Shown in pieces: positions 56,750-64,000 of a DNA stretch of 64,000 nucleotides. Under the pieces are notes generated by a model. That model worked only from the letters and a program-made list of their open reading frames with translations. It was not told the DNA's origin and did not search any database. The DNA lies in NCBI RefSeq assembly GCF_026242055.1, contig NZ_JAPJDL010000004.1, forward strand, positions 348,711-412,710, given 5' to 3'. This stretch comes from Lentzea sp. NEAU-D7 (GTDB taxonomy: Bacteria > Actinomycetota > Actinomycetes > Mycobacteriales > Pseudonocardiaceae). The first letter of the stretch is position 1, and each line of letters opens with the position of its first letter. The position numbers were made by a program, and so were the translations under genes.

Positions 56750-57782
56750 GCCGGTCGATCGCCGCCTCGGCGTCCTTGACGATGCCCTCGATCAGGTCCG
56801 CGCACGCCGGCAGGTCGCCCAGCAGCCCGGCGACCTGACCGGACGCGAGCACGCCCGCGTCGGTCCTGCCCTCGACCAGGCCGGCGCGCAGCAGCATCGG
56901 CGTGTTCGCGGCCATGACCACCTGCGACCACGTGAGGTCCTTGCCGTGCTTCATGGCCAGGCCCTCGCGGACCATCGCGCGCCAGCTCAGCCCGGTGTGC
57001 CGCCGGAACCTGGCAGCGTTGGTCACCGCCCTCGCCAGACTGCCGATGCGGCCGGACCTCTCGAGGTGCTCGACGAGGTCCGACCGCAGGACCCGGTGCG
57101 GCAGGCCGTCCACGCGCGTGGTCACGACCGTGCCGTTCAGATCCCGTTGCAGGTAGGCGTGTTTCACGGCGTCCGGGACCGTGCTCTCCCGGGTGAGCAG
57201 GAACCTGGTGCCCATCGCGATGCCGGCCGCGCCGTACGCGAGCGCGGCGGCCAGTCCCCGGCCGTCGAAGAAGCCGCCGGCCGCGATCACCGGGATGTCG
57301 ACGGCGTCCAGCACGCTCGGGAGCAGCAACGTCGTGGCGACGCCGCCGGTGTGGCCGCCGCCCTCACCGCCCTGGACGATCACGGCGTGGGCGCCCCACT
57401 TCGCGACCTTCTCGGCGTGCCGGGCCGCACCGATCGAGGGGATCACGACGACCCCGGCGTCGCTCAGCTTCGCGATCATGTCCGGTTTCGGGGCCAGCGC
57501 GAAGGAGGCGACCTCCACGCGTTCGCGGATCAGCAGGTCGATCCGCTCCGGCGCGTCGTGCGCGTCCGCCCGCAGGTTCACGCCGAACGGCTCGGACGTG
57601 CGGGAGCGGGTCTCCTCGATCGCGGCTTCGAGCTCGGCGTACGTCATGGTGGCGGAGGCCAGGATGCCGAGCCCTCCCGCCTCGGCGGTCGCGGAGACCA
57701 GGCGTGGCCCCGCGACCCAGCCCATGCCGGTCTGCACCACCGGGTGCCGGACCCCGACCAGGTCGGTGAGCGCGGTCCTCAC
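56733..57782 (-). CDS. ipdC: IpdC, flavin-dependent oxidoreductase (NMO-like)
   Basis: The product is 349 aa. It has the nitronate-monooxygenase/enoyl-reductase-like TIM barrel with VRHPVVQTGMGWVAGPRLVSATAEAGGLGILASATM, HAVIVQGGEGGGHTGGVATTLLLPSVL and IPVIAAGGFFDGRGLAAALAYGAAGIAMGTRFLLTRES, the FMN phosphate site. IpdC is required in M. tuberculosis for HIP ring-C opening. GTG at 57782 has GGGAGG seven bases upstream and overlaps the ipdB stop (GTGA). Confidence 0.9.
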   Translation of the reverse strand: MRTALTDLVGVRHPVVQTGMGWVAGPRLVSATAEAGGLGILASATMTYAELEAAIEETRSRTSEPFGVNLRADAHDAPERIDLLIRERVEVASFALAPKPDMIAKLSDAGVVVIPSIGAARHAEKVAKWGAHAVIVQGGEGGGHTGGVATTLLLPSVLDAVDIPVIAAGGFFDGRGLAAALAYGAAGIAMGTRFLLTRESTVPDAVKHAYLQRDLNGTVVTTRVDGLPHRVLRSDLVEHLERSGRIGSLARAVTNAARFRRHTGLSWRAMVREGLAMKHGKDLTWSQVVMAANTPMLLRAGLVEGRTDAGVLASGQVAGLLGDLPACADLIEGIVKDAEAAIDRLRDVR

Positions 57783-58492
57783 TGCGGAACCTCCCCGTCC
57801 CGCTTGCCTCCCGGATCGAGCCGGGTCCTGATCAGCTCCAGCTCCTCGCCGGTCGGCAGCCTGGTCTCGGTGACGTCCTGGACGACGAGCGGGAACGAAG
57901 TCTGCTTCTGGACCTCGTCGACCGAAACCCCGGGGTGCACGGAGACGACCCGCATCGAGTGGTCGGGGGTGTCGAAGTCGAGCACGGCGAGGTTCGTGAC
58001 GACGCGGTGGACGTCGTGGAACGGCCCCGCCGCGCGGTCGTAGCCGACGCCGGACACCACGTCCACGGCCTCGACCAGCACCCGCGTGCTGTGCCGGGGC
58101 ACCCAGTAGCTCGTGCGGTGGTTGACGGTGTTGCCGGGAGCACCGCGGAAGCCGAGCAACTGCCGGGTGGGCTTCGCGTGGTCGCCGATCGCGGAGATGT
58201 TCTGGTTGCCGAACCTGTCGACCTGGTTCGCGCCCATCACGACGTGCCGGCGGCCGTGCGCGACGACGTCGAACACCTTCCGGTACGGCAGCCAGCCCTC
58301 CACAGTGGACTCGGGCGTCAGCAGGAACGCCTCGCCGTCGCTGAGCAGGAGGTCGGGCTCGGTGGTGAGGCGGGCCAGCCTGGCGCCGAGGGACGGGATG
58401 AGGCCCATCGGGCTGGCGAGCGTCTCCCCGGCTCCGAGGAACAGGTCGGCGCAGGCGGTGACGCAGACCTCGGCTCTCGTGATGTCGCTCAT
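57779..58492 (-). CDS. ipdB: IpdB, beta subunit of COCHEA-CoA hydrolase
   Basis: The product is 237 aa. It is a class I CoA-transferase fold. Segments such as PSLGARLARLTTEPDLLLSDGEAFLLT, MGANQVDRFGNQNISAIGDH and FRGAPGNTVNHRTSYWVPRHSTRVLVEAVD are typical of IpdB. IpdAB hydrolytically opens ring C of COCHEA-CoA. ATG 58492 overlaps the ipdA stop (ATGA). Confidence 0.92.
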   Translation of the reverse strand: MSDITRAEVCVTACADLFLGAGETLASPMGLIPSLGARLARLTTEPDLLLSDGEAFLLTPESTVEGWLPYRKVFDVVAHGRRHVVMGANQVDRFGNQNISAIGDHAKPTRQLLGFRGAPGNTVNHRTSYWVPRHSTRVLVEAVDVVSGVGYDRAAGPFHDVHRVVTNLAVLDFDTPDHSMRVVSVHPGVSVDEVQKQTSFPLVVQDVTETRLPTGEELELIRTRLDPGGKRDGEVPQ

Positions 58493-59286
58493 CGCAGGAA
58501 CCTCTCGTAGAAGTCCGGCCACTTCTCCAGGTCGGAGGCCGTTTCCGCGTACTGGCGCTGGAGTGCCTCGTCGCGGCCGTAGTCGGGCACGCAGCTGGTG
58601 AACCCCGCTCCACCCGGCGCCTCCACCACGCCGTCGACCATCATCCGGTTGAGCAGCAACGTCTGCGGAGGCCCATCGAACGTCTCCACGATCTGTTCGC
58701 ACGAGACGTAACGCCGGTCCGCGGCCAGGCAGAACAGGTCGTCGAAGTACGGGTCGGGCCCGAGGTACTGGGCGTTGCCGTGCCTGTCGGCGCGGTTGAG
58801 GTGGACGAGGGCGACGTCGAGCTTCAACGCCGGCATGGCGACCAGTTCCTCACCGTCGTCGTACGGCGACCGCACGGTCCTGAGCTCCGGCGCGTACTTC
58901 AGCACGTCCGAGCCGAGCCCCGCCCGGAGCGGCAGGAACGGCAACCGGTGCCCGGCGGCGCGCAGTCCCGTCTGGAACATGCCCTCGTCCAGCTCCAGCA
59001 CCTCGATCGCGCCGGTCTCGCGCGCTCGTTTGAACCACGGGTCGTACGGGATCGAGTCGAGCGAGACGAAGCCGTAGACCAGCTTGCGGACCTTGCCCGC
59101 CGCGCACAGCAGCCCGGCGTCCGGCCCGCCGTACGTCACGACGGTGAGGTCGCTGACGCCGGAGCGCAGCAGGGCCTTGACCAGGGCCATCGGCTTGCGC
59201 CGCGAGCCCCAGCCGCCGATGCCGACGGTCATCCCGCCCTTGATCTCGCCGACGACCTCGTCAGCTGTCATTCGCTTGTCGCGCAT
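58489..59286 (-). CDS. ipdA: IpdA, alpha subunit of COCHEA-CoA hydrolase
   Basis: The product is 265 aa from ATG 59286 (MRDKRMTADEVV, like the MxDKR start of Rv3551). ATG 59271 is an alternative. Motifs of the CoA-transferase family are GMTVGIGGWGSRRKPMALVKALLRSG, VVTYGGPDAGLLCAAGKVRKLVYGFVSLDS and HLNRADRHGNAQYLGPDPYFDDLFCLAADRRYV. It starts 26 nt inside echA20. Confidence 0.92.
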   Translation of the reverse strand: MRDKRMTADEVVGEIKGGMTVGIGGWGSRRKPMALVKALLRSGVSDLTVVTYGGPDAGLLCAAGKVRKLVYGFVSLDSIPYDPWFKRARETGAIEVLELDEGMFQTGLRAAGHRLPFLPLRAGLGSDVLKYAPELRTVRSPYDDGEELVAMPALKLDVALVHLNRADRHGNAQYLGPDPYFDDLFCLAADRRYVSCEQIVETFDGPPQTLLLNRMMVDGVVEAPGGAGFTSCVPDYGRDEALQRQYAETASDLEKWPDFYERFLR

Positions 59287-60028
59287 GGTGTCCGTCCAGG
59301 AAGGCCTGCCGGGCGTGGTCCGACACACCGGTGAGGTTCAGCTCGAAGGTGAAGCCCTGCTCGAAGCGGTAGCTCTGGTGCACGCGCTGCGGGTCGATGC
59401 CGTTGATGGCCTCCTTGGCCGCGCGGATCACCGCCGTGTCCTTCTTCGCGATCTCCTTGGCGATCTCGCGCGCCGCGTCGTCGAGCTGGACGCGCGGTAC
59501 GACCTCGACGACGCTGCCGTGGTGGTGCAGCGTCTGCGCGCTGACGTTGCGGGCCGTGTAGTACAGCGTCCGCATCAGGTGCTGCGGCACGAGCCTGGCC
59601 AGGTGGGTCGCGGCGCCGAGCGCGCCACGGTCGACCTCGGGCAGGCCGAACGTGGCGTCGTCGGACGCCACGATGACGTCCGCGTTGCCGACCAGGCCCA
59701 CGCCACCACCGAGGCAGAACCCGTTCACCGCGGCGATCACCGGCACCTCGCAGTCGTACACGGCCGCGAAAGCCTTGGCGCAGCCCCGGTTCGCCGCCAC
59801 GAGTGCGTTGTAGCCCTCGGCCCGCTGGATCTCCTTGAGGTCGACTCCCGCGCAGAAGCCGCGGTTCTCGGCCCTCAGGACCACCACCCTCGTCTCCGGG
59901 TCCTCGCCCGCGGACGTGATGGCCTTGGCCAGCTCGAACCAGCCCCGGGAGGGGATGGCGTTGACCGGGGGGTAGTCGACGGTGACCTCGACGATGCCGT
60001 TTTCGGTGTGGCTGCTGGAGATTCCCAT
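59261..60028 (-). CDS. echA20: EchA20, HIP ring-D opening crotonase
   Basis: The product is 255 aa. Crotonase motifs are VVVLRAENRGFCAGVDLKEIQRAEG (about residues 47-71) and AAVNGFCLGGGVGLVGNADVIVASDDATFGLPEVDRGALGAATHLARLVP. Gene order echA20-ipdA-ipdB-ipdC matches Rv3550-Rv3553. EchA20 hydrolyses ring D of the HIC-CoA intermediate. A KstR2-like site lies upstream. Confidence 0.92.
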   Translation of the reverse strand: MGISSSHTENGIVEVTVDYPPVNAIPSRGWFELAKAITSAGEDPETRVVVLRAENRGFCAGVDLKEIQRAEGYNALVAANRGCAKAFAAVYDCEVPVIAAVNGFCLGGGVGLVGNADVIVASDDATFGLPEVDRGALGAATHLARLVPQHLMRTLYYTARNVSAQTLHHHGSVVEVVPRVQLDDAAREIAKEIAKKDTAVIRAAKEAINGIDPQRVHQSYRFEQGFTFELNLTGVSDHARQAFLDGHHARQANDS

Positions 60029-60047
60029 TGAGCCGCCTTCCGAACCA

Positions 60048-60061
60048 AGCGATTGCTTGGT
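60048..60061. promoter_or_regulatory. KstR2-like box between echA20 and SDR genes
   Basis: AGCGATTGCTTGGT matches the perfect KstR2 site at 53150 in 12 of 14 bases. One half (CTTGGT) is intact and the other is changed. It also lies within a wider inverted repeat, ACCAAGC (60044-60050) and GCTTGGT (60055-60061). Confidence 0.65.
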
Positions 60062-60091
60062 AATTTAGCAGTGCCGGAGCGACCGGGGTAG

Positions 60092-60850
60092 GTGCATGTG
60101 GAACTGGACCTCGACGGAGCAGTGGTCCTCGTGACGGGCGGCGTGCGGGGTGTCGGTCTGGGCATCACCCGCGCGTTTCTCGGCGCTGGGGCCGTCGTCG
60201 TGACGTGTGCGCGGCGTCCCGCCGAGGTGGCCGGCGCGTCGTTCGTGGCGTGCGACGTGCGGGATGCCGATCAGGTGGGCGCGCTGGTGTCCGGGATCGC
60301 CGCCGAGCACGGCCGGCTCGACGTCGTGGTCAACAACGCGGGTGGGGCGCCGTTCGCGCTGGCGGACAAGGCGTCGCCGCGGTTCCACTCGAAGATCGTC
60401 GAGCTGAACCTGCTGGCACCGCTGCTGGTGTCCCAGGCGGCCAACGCGGTCATGCAGGCCCAGGCTTCCGGCGGGGCGATCGTGAACGTCAGCAGCGTCA
60501 GCGGGCGGCGTCCGTCTCCGGGAACCGCCGCCTACGGTGCCGCGAAAGCCGGTCTCGACAGCCTGACCTCGTCGCTGGCCGTGGAGTGGGCGCCGAAGGT
60601 GCGGGTCAACGCGCTGGCCGTTGGCATGGTGCGCACGGAGCAGTCGCATTTGCACTACGGCTCCGAGGCCGGGATCGAGGCCGTGGCGAGGACCGTGCCG
60701 CTGGGGCGCCTCGCGTCGCCGGACGAGGTCGGCGCGTGCGCGGTGTTCCTGGCTTCGCCGCTGGCGTCCTACGTCAGCGGCGCCACGTTGGTCGTGCACG
60801 GCGGGGGAGAGGCACCCGCGTTCCTGACCGCTGCCGATGGGGGCTCTTGA
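60092..60850 (+). CDS. Short-chain dehydrogenase/reductase (Rv3549c-like)
   Basis: The product is 252 aa from GTG 60092 (GTG 60098 is also possible). SDR motifs are VVLVTGGVRGVGLGITRAFLG, VVNNAGGAPFALAD, the Ser in NVSSVSG and YGAAKAGLDSLTSSL. It corresponds by position to the SDR divergent from echA20 in M. tuberculosis. It belongs to the KstR2 region and probably works on a steroid- or HIP-CoA hydroxyl group. The stop overlaps the next SDR (TGATG). Confidence 0.88.
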   Translation: MHVELDLDGAVVLVTGGVRGVGLGITRAFLGAGAVVVTCARRPAEVAGASFVACDVRDADQVGALVSGIAAEHGRLDVVVNNAGGAPFALADKASPRFHSKIVELNLLAPLLVSQAANAVMQAQASGGAIVNVSSVSGRRPSPGTAAYGAAKAGLDSLTSSLAVEWAPKVRVNALAVGMVRTEQSHLHYGSEAGIEAVARTVPLGRLASPDEVGACAVFLASPLASYVSGATLVVHGGGEAPAFLTAADGGS

Positions 60851-61704
60851 TGAACCGGGTTGTGATCGTGACAGGGGCCGGGCGCGGCATCGGCCGTGCC
60901 CACGCGCTGGCGTTCGGTGCCGCCGGGGCCAGGGTCGTGGTGAACGACCTGTCCGCGGCGGTCGCGGGCGAGGTGGCGGAGCTGATCGGGCCGCGGGCCG
61001 TCGTCAACACCGACGACGTCGGCACCTGGGCGGGTGCGAAACGGCTGGTCGACACCGCCGTGTCGGAGTTCGGCGGACTGGACGTGCTCGTCAACAACGC
61101 CGGCATCGTGCGGGACCGCATGGTCGTCGGGTGCAGCGAGGACGAGTGGGACGAGGTCGTCCGCGTTCACCTCAAGGGTCACTTCGCGACGCTGCACCAC
61201 GCCGCCGCGCACTGGCGTGCCGTGCACAAGGCGGGCGGCGCGGTGTCCGGGCGGGTGATCAACACGTCGTCCGGCGCGGGCCTGTTCGGCAGCGTCGGGC
61301 AGGCGAACTACTCGGCGGCGAAGGCGGGCATCGCGTCGATGACGCTGGTGGCGGCCGCCGAACTGGCCCGCTACGGGGTCACGGTCAACGCGATCGCCCC
61401 GGCCGCGCGGACACGGATGACCGAGGCGACGTTCGCGGACGTGATGGCGGCGCCGGAGGAAGGCTTCGACGCGATGGCCCCCGAGAACGTCTCGCCGCTC
61501 GTCGTGTGGCTCGGCAGCGAGGAGGCCGGGGACGTGACGGGGCGGATGTTCGAGGTCGACGGCGGACGTGTCTGCGTCGTGCACGGGTGGCGGCGCGGGC
61601 CGGAGATCGACAAGGGCGAGCGGTGGTCGCCGGAGGAACTGGGTGGCGTCGTGCGCGAGCTCGTCGCCGGCGACAACCCGACGCCGGTCTACGGAGCCGG
61701 GTAA
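60850..61704 (+). CDS. Short-chain dehydrogenase/reductase (Rv3548c-like)
   Basis: The product is 284 aa. It has VVIVTGAGRGIGRAHALAFGAAGARVVVNDL (NAD motif), VLVNNAGIVRD, NTSSGAGL and YSAAKAGIASMTLVAAAELARYGVTVNAIAP. The C-terminal extension (GWRRGPEIDKGERWSPEELGGVVRELV) is typical of the SDR group related to peroxisomal multifunctional enzyme type 2. It is coupled to the preceding SDR by one shared base. Confidence 0.88.
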   Translation: MNRVVIVTGAGRGIGRAHALAFGAAGARVVVNDLSAAVAGEVAELIGPRAVVNTDDVGTWAGAKRLVDTAVSEFGGLDVLVNNAGIVRDRMVVGCSEDEWDEVVRVHLKGHFATLHHAAAHWRAVHKAGGAVSGRVINTSSGAGLFGSVGQANYSAAKAGIASMTLVAAAELARYGVTVNAIAPAARTRMTEATFADVMAAPEEGFDAMAPENVSPLVVWLGSEEAGDVTGRMFEVDGGRVCVVHGWRRGPEIDKGERWSPEELGGVVRELVAGDNPTPVYGAG

Positions 61705-61714
61705 CGTCGATCAT

Positions 61715-63794
<2,080 letters not shown>

Positions 63795-63799
63795 CTAAC

Positions 63800-63813
63800 T
63801 AGAACACGTTCCT
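63800..63813. promoter_or_regulatory. KstR-like box upstream of fadA5
   Basis: TAGAACACGTTCCT has the full AGAACACGTT core. Only the last base differs from the TnnAACnnGTTnnA consensus. It lies 24 bp upstream of the fadA5 start. Confidence 0.75.
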
Positions 63814-63875
63814 GTGTTGCTCCAGATTGGCCGTGTGGGGGCTTCAACACAAGCCGCAAGCGTGTTTGAATCAGA

Positions 63876-63889
63876 TAGAACGCGTTCCA
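63876..63889. promoter_or_regulatory. KstR box upstream of cyp125
   Basis: TAGAACGCGTTCCA matches TnnAACnnGTTnnA exactly. It sits 15 bp before the cyp125 GTG, immediately upstream of its AGGAGG ribosome site. Confidence 0.9.
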
Positions 63890-63903
63890 CCTAGGAGGTT
63901 CCT

Positions 63904-64000
63904 GTGGGCAAGCCGCGCATCCCGGAAGGCTTCGACTTCACCGACCCCGACATGTACGCGAGCCGGCTGCCGCTGGAGGAGTTCGCCGAACTGAGGCAGA
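63904..64000 (+). CDS. cyp125: CYP125-type steroid C26/27-hydroxylase, 5' part only
   Basis: The 32 residues before the window ends (starting VGKPRIPEGFDFTDPDMYAS, then RLPLEEFAELR) match the N-terminus of CYP125 cytochrome P450. This enzyme oxidises the cholesterol side-chain terminus. The GTG at 63904 has AGGAGG five bases upstream. The haem-binding part lies beyond the window. In M. tuberculosis cyp125 heads the igr operon. Here it is divergent from fadA5 and separated from the igr genes. Confidence 0.88.
   Translation, partial: MGKPRIPEGFDFTDPDMYASRLPLEEFAELRQ

Noticed and set aside
60044-60061. ACCAAGC/GCTTGGT repeat as an exact KstR2 box
   Set aside because: The spacing between CAAG and CTTG is 6 nt instead of 2, so it is not an exact consensus site. 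Only the overlapping 12/14 match is listed.

Overview
High-GC actinomycete chromosome: GTG starts are common, gene ends overlap by 4 nt (ATGA/GTGA), and one TTG start is seen. Gene content (KstR/KstR2 steroid regulons, DasR-like regulator, MmpS, WD40 Ser/Thr kinase, DUF2630, actinobacterial type I-C cas genes) suggests a Pseudonocardiaceae-type soil actinomycete (Lentzea/Saccharothrix/Amycolatopsis range). The genus is an inference. No rRNA, tRNA, integrase or transposase was recognised.

1-8.8 kb: a defence locus. A minimal type I-C CRISPR-Cas effector operon (cas3-cas5c-cas8c-cas7c, with an apparent internal cas11c start) lies between two same-strand arrays of about 10 and 12 repeats. No cas1, cas2 or cas4 is present. 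An uncharacterised minus-strand gene lies beside array 1. The first 400 bases hold a 17-bp-stem hairpin and a 26-bp palindrome around a doubtful small ORF.

8.8-20 kb: mostly stand-alone genes. They are a PRC-barrel protein, a translationally coupled pair of AA10 chitin-active copper monooxygenase and DUF305 lipoprotein, a VOC protein, DUF2630, GtrA, an AraC regulator, a methyltransferase, a WD40 kinase, two small soluble proteins, an NCS1 permease with a zinc-ribbon tail and a CPA1 Na+/H+ antiporter.

20-27 kb: a chito-oligosaccharide and polysaccharide locus. A GntR/HutC (DasR-type) repressor is divergent from an overlapping operon of sugar-binding lipoprotein, two ABC permeases, GH20 N-acetylhexosaminidase and a secreted CBM3-GH16 enzyme, with dre-like operators between. 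A convergent MmpS gene follows a strong terminator.

27-64 kb: a compact steroid-catabolism island. KstR is divergent from fadE34 and the igr-type operon (chsE1-chsE2-chsH2-chsH1-ltp2), which shortens the C-17 side chain. A minus-strand operon (kstD-kshA-small Cys protein-kshB-chsH3) opens ring B. Divergent from it is a KstD-like dehydrogenase followed by hsaE-G-F-A-D-C-B for rings A/B. After a methyltransferase/MerR pair comes the KstR2-controlled HIP (rings C/D) section: fadD3-crotonase-fadE31-32-33 (minus), fadE30-ipdF-kstR2-fadA6 (plus), echA20-ipdA-ipdB-ipdC (minus) and two SDRs plus a kinase-like gene (plus). The window ends with fadA5 and the start of cyp125. KstR boxes (TnnAACnnGTTnnA) and KstR2 boxes lie in the expected divergent promoters. 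Gene names in this part rest on sequence resemblance and on gene order matching the Mycobacterium tuberculosis cholesterol cluster. There are no gene-free stretches over 300 bases apart from the first 400 bases, described in the feature list.
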